Shown one piece after another: positions 27,204 through 35,807 of a stretch of 64,000 nt of DNA. How positions within the stretch are numbered: position 1 is the stretch's first letter; each line of letters begins with the position of its first letter. Under the pieces are notes generated by a model. The model saw only the letters and a list, made by a program, of their open reading frames with translations, was not told the origin of the DNA and searched no databases. The DNA comes from JADHLJ01 sp038118725. GTDB taxonomy: Bacteria > Pseudomonadota > Alphaproteobacteria > Thalassobaculales > Thalassobaculaceae. The DNA lies in assembly GCA_038118725.1 (NCBI GenBank), contig JAYOIK010000021.1, forward strand, positions 5,578 through 69,577, in the 5' to 3' direction. The translations under genes and the position numbers were made by a program.

Positions 27204-27883
27204 CCCCGATCCGCCGCCGGTTTACGCGTCATTTCCGCCGCGCGGTCCAGCCGCTCCGCCAAGTCCGCCCGCGCCAGGAACGCGTGGGTATTGGTCTCGC
27301 CGCCGCGCGCGCGAAACTCGAGCAGATCTTGCGGAGTATCGATATCGAACGCAAGCCCGGCGGGGGCCACGATCTCAACCGTGGAATTCAGCGCTTCCGC
27401 CGCTCGCTTATGGCGCTCAAAACTTCCCGGTCCAAAACGCGTCGGCATCAGCCCCGGCGGCGCGATCAGCAGCGCGTTGGTGCCGTCGCCATCCCGCGCC
27501 GGGGCTATTCGAATCATCGGCGAACCTGGATCGCCTTCCCCTAGAAAAGCATCGATGTCATCGCTGGACACCAGCGGCAAATCTCCCGGCAGGATAAGCG
27601 CCGCCGAGGCCGACACGACCCGCGGCTCCGCAAGCGCGGTCGCCACCGCCTCGTCATAACCTCGATTGATTTGTTCCGGCACGAGCGTATACGCGCCCGG
27701 CGCCAATCCCCTGCCATCGCTGACCACGAAGATTTCGTCAACACCACCGGCACGCGACAGGGCCCCCAGCACGTCGGCAAGCATCGCCTCCACGAGCCCC
27801 CGCCGTTCCGCGGCGTCGAGCAACGGGCTCAATCGGCTTTTCGCCTGATCCAGGTTCTTCACGGGCACAATGGCGACGGCCAC
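27200..27883 (-). CDS. cofC: 2-phospho-L-lactate guanylyltransferase
   Basis: A 227-residue nucleotidyltransferase that primes the side chain of F420 with GTP. It begins VAIVPVKNLDQAKSRLSPLLDA, the family's nucleotide-binding hallmark, and shows ALILPGDLPLVSSDDID and VEIVAPAGLAFDIDTPQDL. The substrate may be 2-phospholactate, phosphoenolpyruvate or 3-phosphoglycerate; families differ and motif reading does not decide. The GTG start abuts the cofD stop (TAGTG) and the stop overlaps the fbiC ATG: all three are translationally coupled. Confidence 0.93.
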   Translation of the reverse strand: MAVAIVPVKNLDQAKSRLSPLLDAAERRGLVEAMLADVLGALSRAGGVDEIFVVSDGRGLAPGAYTLVPEQINRGYDEAVATALAEPRVVSASAALILPGDLPLVSSDDIDAFLGEGDPGSPMIRIAPARDGDGTNALLIAPPGLMPTRFGPGSFERHKRAAEALNSTVEIVAPAGLAFDIDTPQDLLEFRARGGETNTHAFLARADLAERLDRAAEMTRKPAADRG

Positions 27884-28851
27884 TAGCGCGCTCCAAGCCG
27901 GGCGATGAAGTCGAGACAGTCCCCCGCCAGCGCGACCCGGTCCTCCAGCGTGCGCATGACGGTCTGGGTGACCAGAACCTCCATGCCGAGAGCGCGAATC
28001 TCCTGCTCCTGGTCGCGATCAACCTCGTCGATCACCATGGCGTCGATGAAACCCGCGTAATGGCGCGCGACCCCGGCGGCGCTGACCGGCGCGCCGAGTT
28101 CGGCCATCATCTTGGCCGCCGGCCCCTTGATCGCCTGGCCACCGACAATCGGCGACACCGCGACGATGGGGCCGGGAAGCGCCTTGAGCGCGGCCCGCAT
28201 TCCGGGCAGGCCGAGGATCGGGTCGACACTGACAAAGGGATTCGAGGGCGCGATCAGAACAGAGGAAACCGCGCCGCTCTCCAAGGATCGCGTCAGGGCC
28301 GGGCTTGGCCGGGCATCGGCGATGCCTTGAAAGCGAAAACCGGTTACCGCCGGCTCGCAGCGATCTCGGACGAAATAATGCTGGAACGCCAGCGGACCGC
28401 CGGCGGTGTCCACGATCGTCGCGACCGCGTCATCGGTCATCGGCAGGATGCGCGCGCCGATGCCCAGCGCCTGGCAAATCGCCGCCGTCGCCTGGGTCAG
28501 GGTCTCACCCTCGTCGAGCCGCCGGGTGCGCTCCACATGCATCGCCAAGTCGCCGTCGCCGAGATTGAACCATCCCTCGCCGCCGAGGCCCTTCAAGGCC
28601 TCCATGAAGGTCCAGGTCTCGTTCGCCCGGCCCCAACCCCGTTCCTTGTCCGAAAGGTCCGCCAGCGCATAGACCACAGAATCGATATCCGGCGAGATAC
28701 GCAGACCGAGATAGCGCATGTCGTCGCCGGTATTGGCGACCACCGTCAAATTCTCCGGCGCCATCGCGTGAGACAGGCCGAGCACCAGCTTGGCCCCGCC
28801 GACCCCACCGGACAGCACCGCCAGCCCTTGAGCCGGATCGCGAGAATTCAC
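27883..28851 (-). CDS. cofD: 2-phospho-L-lactate transferase
   Basis: A 322-residue enzyme that joins the CofC product to FO, giving F420-0. The signature LAVLSGGVGGAKLVLGLSHAM near the N terminus, VVANTGDDMRYLGLRISPDIDSVVYALADL and LIAPSNPFVSVDPILGLPGMR are typical, as is IVGGQAIKGPAAKMM. Actinobacterial name FbiA. It overlaps cofE by 4 bp and cofC by 1 bp in the operon. All functional segments appear intact. Confidence 0.96.
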   Translation of the reverse strand: MNSRDPAQGLAVLSGGVGGAKLVLGLSHAMAPENLTVVANTGDDMRYLGLRISPDIDSVVYALADLSDKERGWGRANETWTFMEALKGLGGEGWFNLGDGDLAMHVERTRRLDEGETLTQATAAICQALGIGARILPMTDDAVATIVDTAGGPLAFQHYFVRDRCEPAVTGFRFQGIADARPSPALTRSLESGAVSSVLIAPSNPFVSVDPILGLPGMRAALKALPGPIVAVSPIVGGQAIKGPAAKMMAELGAPVSAAGVARHYAGFIDAMVIDEVDRDQEQEIRALGMEVLVTQTVMRTLEDRVALAGDCLDFIARLGAR

Positions 28852-29639
28852 CGGAACATATCCATGTCGCGCGGACGGATCAGCGCGTCCGCGCCCTGGC
28901 TCGGCGCGTCCGAGGCGAAGCCGCGGATCAGAACCACCGGCAAACCCTCGGCGCCCTGGCCTTGCAAAAGCGAGGCGGCGCCGGACAACTCATCGGCGAC
29001 GGCTTCCTCGCTCACCAGAAGCTCGCGACCGAACATGTCCCGGTTGCCGCGCAGATCAACCACCGCCGGCAATCCGGCAACACCGATCGCGTGCCCGACC
29101 GTGCCGACCCGCCAGGCCCGACCGATGCTGTCATTGATGATTACGCCGACGGTCACGCCGAGCCGAGCACGCAACTCGTCGCGCAGTTTCGCGGCGCTGG
29201 CGTCCGGATCCCGCGGCAAAAGCAGCAGATGTTCCCGACCCGCCTCGCTTTCGACATTGGAATGGTCGATCCCGGCATTTGCCATCACCAGACCCAGATT
29301 CTGCTCGACGATGATCACGCCAGGACGGGTTTTGACCACCTCGCGGGACTCGCGCAACACCAGTTCGATCTGCCTCGGGTCCTTGTCGACCTCGGCGGCG
29401 AGTTCAACGGCGCGCTCCGATGGCTCGATATCCTCCAGCGCGACGATCCGGCCCTCGGCCTTGGAGACGATCTTCTGGGCAACGACCAGGATGTCGCCGT
29501 CGACCAGAACCTCTCCGCTTTCTTCAAGCGCCGAGATCAGGATCGTGGCCAGGTCATCGCCGGGCTTGACCATCGGGACGCCCGAAAGCGCCGCCAAACT
29601 CATGCGGTTGTCGCGGCGGGCGGGTTCGCGGGTGGACAT
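28848..29639 (-). CDS. cofE: F420-0:L-glutamate ligase (single-domain CofE)
   Basis: A 263-residue ligase that adds the first gamma-linked glutamates to F420-0. It has VPMVKPGDDLATILISAL, DGDILVVAQKIVSKAEGR, VKTRPGVIIVEQNLGLVMANAGID and INDSIGRAWRVGTVGHAIG. It is the size of archaeal CofE and lacks the C-terminal nitroreductase-like domain that in mycobacterial FbiB reduces dehydro-F420-0. So either the side chain is already reduced (lactyl or 3-phosphoglycerate type) or another enzyme does it. It is 9 bp after npdG. Confidence 0.94.
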   Translation of the reverse strand: MSTREPARRDNRMSLAALSGVPMVKPGDDLATILISALEESGEVLVDGDILVVAQKIVSKAEGRIVALEDIEPSERAVELAAEVDKDPRQIELVLRESREVVKTRPGVIIVEQNLGLVMANAGIDHSNVESEAGREHLLLLPRDPDASAAKLRDELRARLGVTVGVIINDSIGRAWRVGTVGHAIGVAGLPAVVDLRGNRDMFGRELLVSEEAVADELSGAASLLQGQGAEGLPVVLIRGFASDAPSQGADALIRPRDMDMFR

Positions 29640-29648
29640 GGAAAGAGA

Positions 29649-30323
29649 TTACTCCGAGGCGGCGGAACCGGGTTCTCCGGTCATCTTGATGCCAGCCCCG
29701 TCGATCTTATAGCGCGCGTTCATGAAAATCAGCGTCGATGTCAGCGCCTCGGCGACGATCGAATTGGCGATGACACCGGCGTGCCAGGCCTTCATGTCGG
29801 CATCCCCGGCGAGTCGCACGACCTCCTCGCGAGCCTTCGGATCATTGCCGCAGACCAGCACGTCACAGTCGATGGCGTGATCCAGGTCATCCAGGTGCGT
29901 CGCCGCGACATTCTGAAAGGCCGAGACCACCCGCACCCCCTCGCCGAGCTTGTCCTGGGCCGCCTTGGCGCAGGAACCTCCCTCGGGCACATGCACGGTG
30001 CGCACCTTCGGCGGCACCAACGGCACGGTGACATCGACCAGGATCTTGCCCTCCAGCGCCGGCGCGATGGCGTCCAGGGTCGGCATCTGGTTGGCGTAGG
30101 GCACGGTCAGCACCACGATTTCGCCGGCGGCCGCGGCCTCGGGATTGCCCATCCCGGTGATGGTCGTCGTGCCGGCCTCGCCGTTCAACCGCTCCGCCGC
30201 TTCGGCCGCGCGCCCGGCGTCGCGCGAGCCGACGATGATCGTGTGCCCCGCCTTGGCCCACCGCTTGGCGAGCCCCGCTCCCAAGGCGCCGGAGCCTCCG
30301 ATAATCGCGATCTTCTTGGCCAT
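29649..30323 (-). CDS. npdG: NADPH-dependent F420 reductase
   Basis: A 224-residue F420:NADP oxidoreductase (Fno/NpdG) that interconverts F420H2 and NADPH. It starts MAKKIAIIGGSGALGAGLAKRWAKAGHTIIVGSRD, an N-terminal Rossmann motif with an Arg suited to NADP, followed by EIVVLTVPYANQMPTLDAIA and VVSAFQNVAATHLDDL. It heads the F420 operon, so the cell both makes and recharges the cofactor here. This supplies reduced F420 for the LLM enzymes around it. No misplaced residues seen. Confidence 0.94.
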   Translation of the reverse strand: MAKKIAIIGGSGALGAGLAKRWAKAGHTIIVGSRDAGRAAEAAERLNGEAGTTTITGMGNPEAAAAGEIVVLTVPYANQMPTLDAIAPALEGKILVDVTVPLVPPKVRTVHVPEGGSCAKAAQDKLGEGVRVVSAFQNVAATHLDDLDHAIDCDVLVCGNDPKAREEVVRLAGDADMKAWHAGVIANSIVAEALTSTLIFMNARYKIDGAGIKMTGEPGSAASE

Positions 30324-30352
30324 GATGTTTGGTTCCTCTTGTTCGCTCTAGA

Positions 30353-30481
30353 TCGTCATCCCGGCGAAGGCCGGGAGCCATTCCTCGGGCGCAACCGCGC
30401 GTTATCACCCCACGGAGAGCCTAACAACCCCCCTGAATTTTGCGCCGGCGGAATGGGTCCCGGCCTTCGCCGGGATGACGA
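30353..30481. repeat. paired-hairpin intergenic repeat, copy C
   Basis: Left arm 30353-30384 (tcgtcatcccggcgaaggccggg...) and right arm 30450-30481 are reverse complements with one mismatch in 32 bp, spaced by 65 bp. Each arm is itself a hairpin (CCCGGC gaa GGCCGGG). It lies 29 bp upstream of npdG. Confidence 0.85.
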
Positions 30482-30811
30482 CGTGTGTTCTCGCGCACAG
30501 CTTTAGACGAGATGGGGCGTGCAAGGCAATTGGAAGTCACGCTTACCTATCCCGGGCCCCAATTGCCGAGGTGGGGGGACGCCCAGACGGTCGGAGAAAA
30601 TCCTTTTCATCGTCCTCGGGAAAGTGGGAGCCCAAAGCAGACCCCAATTCAGCGTCGCCCCGGCGGAGGCCGGGGCTTGTGCCGCCGGCTTCCACCACGC
30701 GCGAGATGATCGCTGTTTTCGCCCCGCGCGAGACATCACGGCAAGAGCCCTCGCTTCCGCGAGGGCGACGGAAGCGGAGGCGGAGGCGGCCTCTTACTTC
30801 ACCCGACTTCC
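30482..30811. other. gene-free stretch with further hairpin sequence
   Basis: With the repeat above this makes a 488-bp gap between LLM 5 and npdG. I see only degraded relatives of the repeat arms (gcgtcgccccggcggaggccggggcttg near 30649-30676) and no convincing gene. Confidence 0.6.
30747..30766 (-). terminator. hairpin downstream of LLM 5
   Basis: gccctcgc/gcgagggc forms an 8-bp stem with a 4-base loop about 45 bp past the LLM 5 stop. On the minus strand it is followed by TCTTGCC, a short U-rich run, so a weak intrinsic terminator is possible. Confidence 0.4.
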
Positions 30812-31810
30812 TCACCCCAGCTTCGCCGAAACCCTCCCAAGCCGCTCGATCGCGTCCAACACGCCCGCCTGGCCAAAGCCGGGCCACTGGACGCGGGCAA
30901 GGAAGTGGTCGACGCCGAAGGTCTCGCGATACCGAGCGATCTCGTCGGCGACCTCGGCCTCGTCGCCGATGATGAAACGGTCGGCGCAGAACTCGTCGAA
31001 CCGGTCGGCGAGGCTTGGGCCCTGGCTGGCGGAATGCTGTCCCCAGGAGGCGTAGGACTCGTACTTCGCCAGCAGATAGGGCCGCGCCGCCTCCATCGCG
31101 GCTTCCTTGGTCGGACCGATGGCGACCTCGCGGATCAGCGGCTGACCGTGCGGATTGCTTGTGCCGGCCTTTTCCATCTCGGCCTTATAGACCCTCATGC
31201 GCTGAACCGCGTCGTCCCAGTGCATGGTCGGCGGCACCACCCAGGGACAGCCGAGGCGCGCGGCGCGGCGCACCGCCGGCGGGATATCGCCGCCAACCCA
31301 GATCGGCGGACCGCCCGGGCGCTTGGGGCGGATACTGGCGCTGAGATTGCCGACGGTGAAATGCTTGCCGCGATGCTCGACCCGGTCCTCGGTCCAGAGC
31401 CGACGGATCAGCGGGATCGCCTCCTCGAAGCGCTCGCGCCGATCCTCGAACTTGACACCCAGACCCTCGAATTCCTCCTCGCGGTATCCGACGCCGACCC
31501 CGAGAATGTAGTTGCCATTGGTGATCCAATCGAGCGAGGCGGCGTATTCCGCGACGATGACTGGGTTCTGCATGGCCAGCAACACAATGGCGATACCGAA
31601 CTCCATTCCCTCGCCCTCGGCGGCGAGCCGCGCGATCAAGGGCTCCGCCTGGATCATCTGCAAGGGTTCGGACAGGAAATGTTGGCCGACCAGGACCGAG
31701 TCGAAGCCGTTTTGCTTGCAGGCGCGTGTCTGTTCGCAAAGATTGGCGACCTCCCGTCCGAGATCCGCGCCCCGCGGCCATTGGGTCGCCATATACAGGC
31801 CAAATTTCAT
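30812..31810 (-). CDS. LLM-class oxidoreductase (F420-type) 5
   Basis: A 332-residue LLM protein; the start is ATG 31810 (MKFGLYMATQW) behind GGGAGAAG, so the upstream TTG codon is ignored. Motifs: VLVGQHFLSEPLQMIQAEPLIARLAAEGEGMEFGIAIVLLAMQNPVIVAEYAASLDWITNG, VGVGYREEEFEGLGVKFEDR and PPIWVGGDIPPAVRRAARLGCPW. It is divergent from LLM 6 across ~110 bp and separated from the F420 operon by the repeat. Predicted F420-dependent by family and context. Confidence 0.88.
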   Translation of the reverse strand: MKFGLYMATQWPRGADLGREVANLCEQTRACKQNGFDSVLVGQHFLSEPLQMIQAEPLIARLAAEGEGMEFGIAIVLLAMQNPVIVAEYAASLDWITNGNYILGVGVGYREEEFEGLGVKFEDRRERFEEAIPLIRRLWTEDRVEHRGKHFTVGNLSASIRPKRPGGPPIWVGGDIPPAVRRAARLGCPWVVPPTMHWDDAVQRMRVYKAEMEKAGTSNPHGQPLIREVAIGPTKEAAMEAARPYLLAKYESYASWGQHSASQGPSLADRFDEFCADRFIIGDEAEVADEIARYRETFGVDHFLARVQWPGFGQAGVLDAIERLGRVSAKLG

Positions 31811-31921
31811 AACGTCTTCTCCCAAGAGGGGCGTCGCCTTTTGCTAGCGGCGCTCTTATGCTGTCGACAACGAGCCTGCCACGATCCGTTCGGCGGCGTC
31901 CATCCGGAGGAAGTTAAAGCG

Positions 31922-32962
31922 ATGAAACTGGGACTGAGCATCGGCGGCCACGGCGCCAAATTCTCGCTCGACATGGATCTGATCACCGAGGCCGAGAATC
32001 TCGGCTTCGATTCCGTTTGGACATCGGAGTCCTGGGGCCATGACGCGGTAACGCCGGCGGCCTGGGTTCTGGCGCGGACCAGCCGGATCAAGGTCGGCAC
32101 CGGCATCATTCAAATGACCACGCGCGCGCCGACCATGACGGCGATGACCGCGATCACGCTCCAGCAGATGTCCGGCGGACGCTTCATCCTCGGCCTCGGA
32201 CCGTCCGGCCCGCAGGTGGTCGAGGGCTGGCACGGGGTACCCTACGGCAAGCCGCTGACCCGGCTTCGGGAATATGTCTCGATCATCAAGAACATCCTGG
32301 CCCGCGAAGGTGCGTTGGAACACCAGGGCGAGCATTATCAGTTCCCCTATAAGGGCGAAGGCGCAACCGGGCTCGGCATCCCGCTCAAGAGCATCCTGCA
32401 CGGCGACCCGTCTTTGCGCATGGTCACCGGCGCGATCTCGCCGGCCGGGGTCAAGGCGGCGGCGGAATGCGTCGACGGTTTCATTCCGATCTACATGGAC
32501 CCGACCCGCTTCGATGTTTTCGCGCCGCATATTCAGGCTGGTTTCGACAAGGCCGGAAACGGCCGCACCCTCGCCGATTTCGATGTCATGCCCATGTGCT
32601 ACATCAATATCGATGACGACGTGGAGGTGGCGAGCCGCCCGGTCCGTCAGAACGTGTCGTTTTATATCGGCGGCATGGGCGCCAGGGATAAGAACTTCTA
32701 CTGCGACTACGCCAAGCGCATCGGCTTCGAGGAGGCGGCGACCAACATCCAGAACCTGTTCCTGGACGGCAAACGCGCCGAGGCGGCCGCGGCGGTACCC
32801 CAGGAACTGATCGATCAGGTCGCCCTGGTCGGGCCGAAGGAACGGATCGTCGAAAAACTCGCGGATTGGAAAGCGGCGGCCAAGCAGCGGCACGTGGACA
32901 CCCTGATCGCGCGCACCGGCTCTCCCGAGGCGCTGAGACTGCTGGCGGAGACTGTTCTATAG
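31922..32962 (+). CDS. LLM-class oxidoreductase (F420-type) 6
   Basis: A 346-residue LLM protein with start MKLGLSIGGHGAKFS at 31922 behind CGGAGG; the much longer frame before it is antisense to LLM 5. Motifs: SVWTSESWGHDAVTPAAWVLARTSRIKVGTGIIQMTTRAPTMTAMTAITLQQMSGGRFILGLG, and C-terminal LVGPKERIVEKLADWKAAA. It resembles the Rv3520c-type F420-dependent subgroup more than its neighbours do. It shares a divergent promoter region with LLM 5 and lies ~40 bp before the DMT gene. Confidence 0.9.
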   Translation: MKLGLSIGGHGAKFSLDMDLITEAENLGFDSVWTSESWGHDAVTPAAWVLARTSRIKVGTGIIQMTTRAPTMTAMTAITLQQMSGGRFILGLGPSGPQVVEGWHGVPYGKPLTRLREYVSIIKNILAREGALEHQGEHYQFPYKGEGATGLGIPLKSILHGDPSLRMVTGAISPAGVKAAAECVDGFIPIYMDPTRFDVFAPHIQAGFDKAGNGRTLADFDVMPMCYINIDDDVEVASRPVRQNVSFYIGGMGARDKNFYCDYAKRIGFEEAATNIQNLFLDGKRAEAAAAVPQELIDQVALVGPKERIVEKLADWKAAAKQRHVDTLIARTGSPEALRLLAETVL

Positions 32963-33000
32963 GAAACCCGCCTTCCCCCGCGCCGGTGTCGCGCCCCCCC

Positions 33001-33882
33001 ATGGGCGCGCCACTGCTGGCGGCTCTGATGATGATCGGCGCGATGACCTTCTTCGCGTCGATGGGGATATTCATCAAGCTCGCAGCCGAGCAACTACACG
33101 CCTTCGAGGTGGTGTTTTTCCGCAATTTCCTCGCGGTTCTGATGATGGTGCCCTGGCTGATCCGCCAGGGCCCAGGGGTGATGAAGACGCGCCGTATCGG
33201 CCTCTATGCCAGCCGGTCCTTCTTCAACATTATCGGCATGACCGCGGGCTTTACCGCGCTCACCCTGATCCCGCTCGCCGAAGCCACCGCCCTCAGCTTC
33301 ACCGCCCCCCTCTTCGCCACCATCGCGGCGGCGATCTTCCTTGGCGAGGTCGTACGAATCAGGCGGATCACCGCCCTGGCGGTCGGCTTCATCGGGATGC
33401 TGATCGTCATTCGTCCCGGCGTCGAGGCGATCTCGCCAGGGGCGCTCCTCGCCTTGCTGAATTCGGTAACCATCGCGATCACCATCATCATCGTCAAAAA
33501 ACTGACGGACACGGAGCGACCGGCGACCATCGTCACGTATATGGTGCTGCTTCAGACACCCATGTCGCTGATCCCGGCGTTGTTTTATTGGCAATGGCCG
33601 GAGCCACTGATCTGGCTCTGGCTGATCGGGCTCGCGGGCGCTGGAACGCTCGGGCATCTAATGTATACGCGAGCAATCCAGCTCGCCGAGGTAACACAGA
33701 TCCAGCCGCTGGATTTCATCCGGCTGCCGATCATCGCGCTATTGGCTTATCTCATTTTCGCGGAAGTCCCGACGATCTGGACCTGGCTCGGCGGCGCGGT
33801 GATCTTCGCCTCAACCGCCTATGTCACGCACCGCGAGGCGCAATTGGCCCGCGAGCGCAGGCGGGCGGCGGCGGATGGCTAG
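33001..33882 (+). CDS. DMT-superfamily (EamA) exporter
   Basis: A 293-residue membrane protein with about ten hydrophobic segments in two EamA halves (e.g. ALMMIGAMTFFASMGIFIKLAAEQL; LLIVIRPGVEAISPGALLALLNSV). Roles in the family include export of amino acids and other metabolites. ATG 33001 gives MGAPLLAALMM; GTG 32986 is an alternative with no better Shine-Dalgarno. It lies ~38 bp past LLM 6 in the same direction and might be co-transcribed, so the exporter could deal with a metabolite of that pathway. Confidence 0.85.
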   Translation: MGAPLLAALMMIGAMTFFASMGIFIKLAAEQLHAFEVVFFRNFLAVLMMVPWLIRQGPGVMKTRRIGLYASRSFFNIIGMTAGFTALTLIPLAEATALSFTAPLFATIAAAIFLGEVVRIRRITALAVGFIGMLIVIRPGVEAISPGALLALLNSVTIAITIIIVKKLTDTERPATIVTYMVLLQTPMSLIPALFYWQWPEPLIWLWLIGLAGAGTLGHLMYTRAIQLAEVTQIQPLDFIRLPIIALLAYLIFAEVPTIWTWLGGAVIFASTAYVTHREAQLARERRRAAADG

Positions 33883-33946
33883 CGGAGTATCCGAGCGGTG
33901 CTTGTCAGTCATTGAACCCCACGCGATCCCTTGATACCGTCCGGCC

Positions 33947-34537
33947 ATGAAAACCATCGGCGCTCTTGTCTTTCCCCAGTTCGAACTCCTCGACCTCTAC
34001 GGTCCGCTGGAGATGTTTGGCCTTAACCAGGACGCGTTCAAGATCCACGTGGTCGCCGAGACCATGGATCCGGTCGCCGCCACGCCGGGCCCCAAGACCC
34101 AGCCCGACGAGGCGTTCGGCGACCGCGAGCGCTATGACATCCTTCTCATACCCGGAGGCATGGGCTCGCGTCCGGGGATGGAGAACAAAACCCTGCTTAA
34201 CTGGATCGCCGAGCAGTCGGAGCGCGCCGAGATCGTCGCCACGGTTTGCACAGGCTCGGCCTTACTCGCGGGAACCGGCCAGCTTGACGGCAAGCGCGCG
34301 ACCTCGAACAAGATGGCCTGGAAATGGGTGACCTCCCAGGGACCGAAGGTAAACTGGGTGCACAAGGCCCGCTGGGTCGAGGACGGCAAGTTCTTCACCT
34401 CCTCCGGCGTGTCGGCCGGCACGGATATGAGCCTCGCGCTGATCGAAAAGCTGATCGGTGCCGAAGCCATGGAAACCATTGCCCGCCGAGCGGAGTATGT
34501 GCGCAACGACGACCCGGATAACGATCCTTTCGCCTAA
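33947..34537 (+). CDS. DJ-1/PfpI family protein
   Basis: A 196-residue GAT-like protein. The nucleophile elbow is VATVCTGSALLAGTG, Cys near residue 97, preceded by DILLIPGGMGSRPGM. The C-terminal TSSGVSAGTDMSLALIEKLIG is as in the isonitrile hydratase/ThiJ-like subgroup. Functions range from isonitrile hydration to glyoxalase III-type deglycase; I cannot choose. No signal peptide. It is 64 bp from the DMT gene on the same strand and is followed by an inverted repeat that may be its terminator. Confidence 0.88.
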   Translation: MKTIGALVFPQFELLDLYGPLEMFGLNQDAFKIHVVAETMDPVAATPGPKTQPDEAFGDRERYDILLIPGGMGSRPGMENKTLLNWIAEQSERAEIVATVCTGSALLAGTGQLDGKRATSNKMAWKWVTSQGPKVNWVHKARWVEDGKFFTSSGVSAGTDMSLALIEKLIGAEAMETIARRAEYVRNDDPDNDPFA

Positions 34538-34613
34538 TCCGCGCGCGAACCTAAAGCGCGAGAATCCGCACCTTCTCCCCGCGTGCGTTGGGGACACGCG
34601 GATGACAACCGTC

Positions 34614-34710
34614 GCCCTGGCGAAAGGCAGGGCCTAGCGCGGATATCGCCGCGTGACGTTACAAATAGCGGCGGTAAGTTCCTTAACACGGCCCTGCCTT
34701 TCGCCAGGGC
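34614..34710. repeat. perfect 21-bp inverted repeat with 55-bp centre
   Basis: Arms at 34614-34634 and 34690-34710 are perfect reverse complements (gccctggcgaaaggcagggcc in one orientation; I give only its ends here: gccctgg...cagggcc). Each arm also folds internally (GCCCTG/CAGGGC). The same build as the other intergenic repeats but with a different core. Confidence 0.8.
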
Positions 34711-34811
34711 ATCGGTTTAGGTAGGGTCAATCACAAGGGATGTCGATCACTTGTGCCACGACCTCTTTCCAAACAGCAACCGAAGACACCTCACCTCTAG
34801 GAATTACGCCC

Positions 34812-35807
34812 ATGTCCGCCCTCCCCGCCTCCATGACCGCGATCGAGATCGAAGCCTTTGGTCCGCCCGAGGGGTTGAAACCCACGACACGTCCGGTTCC
34901 CACGCCGGGTGATGGCGAGGTGCTGATCCGGGTCTCGCATGCCGGCGTCAACCGACCGGACGTTCAGCAACGCCTGGGCGGCTATCCGCCCCCTCCCGGC
35001 GCATCGGACATCCCAGGGCTGGAGATCGCCGGAACGATCGTGGCGCTCGGACCCAATGCCGGTGACTGGAAAGTCGGCGACCAGACCTGCGCGCTGGTGT
35101 CCGGCGGCGGTTATGCCGAATACTGCACGGCTCCAGCGCCGCAATGTCTCCCCATCCCCAAGGGCTACACGCTGGAACAAGCCGCGAGCGTGGTTGAAAC
35201 CAGCTACACGGTTTGGGCCAATGTGTTCATGCGGGGCCATCTGAAATCCGGCGAAACCTTCCTGGTGCATGGCGGCTCCAGTGGTATCGGCACCATGGCG
35301 ATCCAGATGGCCAAGGCGTTCGGGGCGCGGGTCTTCGCCACGGCGGGGTCGGCGGAGAAATGCAGGGTTTGCGAGGATCTGGGCGCCGAGCGGGCGATCA
35401 ACTATCGTGAGGAGGATTTCGTCGCGGTGATGAAGGAGGCTGGTCGCGCCGACGTCATCCTGGACATGGTCGGCGGCCCGTATATTCAACGGAATATAGA
35501 CTGCCTGAATATCGAGGGCCGGCTTTGCCAGATCGCGTTCCTGCAGCCGCCGGTGGTTGAAAAGTTCAATTTTCTGAAGATGTTGACCCTGCGGCTCACG
35601 CTCACCGGCTCAACTCTGAGGCCTCGCACGGTGGAGCAAAAGGCGGAGATCGCCCGGGATCTCCGAGCCCATGTCTGGCCCCTGCTGGAAGACGGCTCGA
35701 TCAAGCCGGTGCTGTTCAAGACCTTCCCCATGGCCGAGGCGGCCGCCGCTCACGCGCTGATGGAATCGAGCGAGCATATCGGCAAGATCATGCTGGATTG
35801 CGGCTAG
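34812..35807 (+). CDS. NAD(P)H quinone oxidoreductase (zinc-independent MDR)
   Basis: A 331-residue MDR-family reductase of the PIG3/QOR kind. VSHAGVNRPDVQQRLGGYPPPPGASDIPGLEIAGTIVALG (residues ~44-85) and the Rossmann motif FLVHGGSSGIGTMAIQMAKAFGARVFATAGS (near 150) are canonical; the structural-zinc cysteines are absent. Start ATG 34812 (MSALPASM) is preferred over 34740, which adds a poor leader. It probably reduces quinones or enones with NADPH. Its 3' end overlaps the convergent FkbM stop by 4 bp. Confidence 0.92.
   Translation: MSALPASMTAIEIEAFGPPEGLKPTTRPVPTPGDGEVLIRVSHAGVNRPDVQQRLGGYPPPPGASDIPGLEIAGTIVALGPNAGDWKVGDQTCALVSGGGYAEYCTAPAPQCLPIPKGYTLEQAASVVETSYTVWANVFMRGHLKSGETFLVHGGSSGIGTMAIQMAKAFGARVFATAGSAEKCRVCEDLGAERAINYREEDFVAVMKEAGRADVILDMVGGPYIQRNIDCLNIEGRLCQIAFLQPPVVEKFNFLKMLTLRLTLTGSTLRPRTVEQKAEIARDLRAHVWPLLEDGSIKPVLFKTFPMAEAAAAHALMESSEHIGKIMLDCG

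Noticed and set aside
28060..30506. Two plus-strand frames of >500 residues opposite the F420 genes
   Set aside because: Arg/Ser-rich, low-complexity translations typical of GC-rich antisense; cofC/cofD/cofE/npdG are clear on the minus strand.
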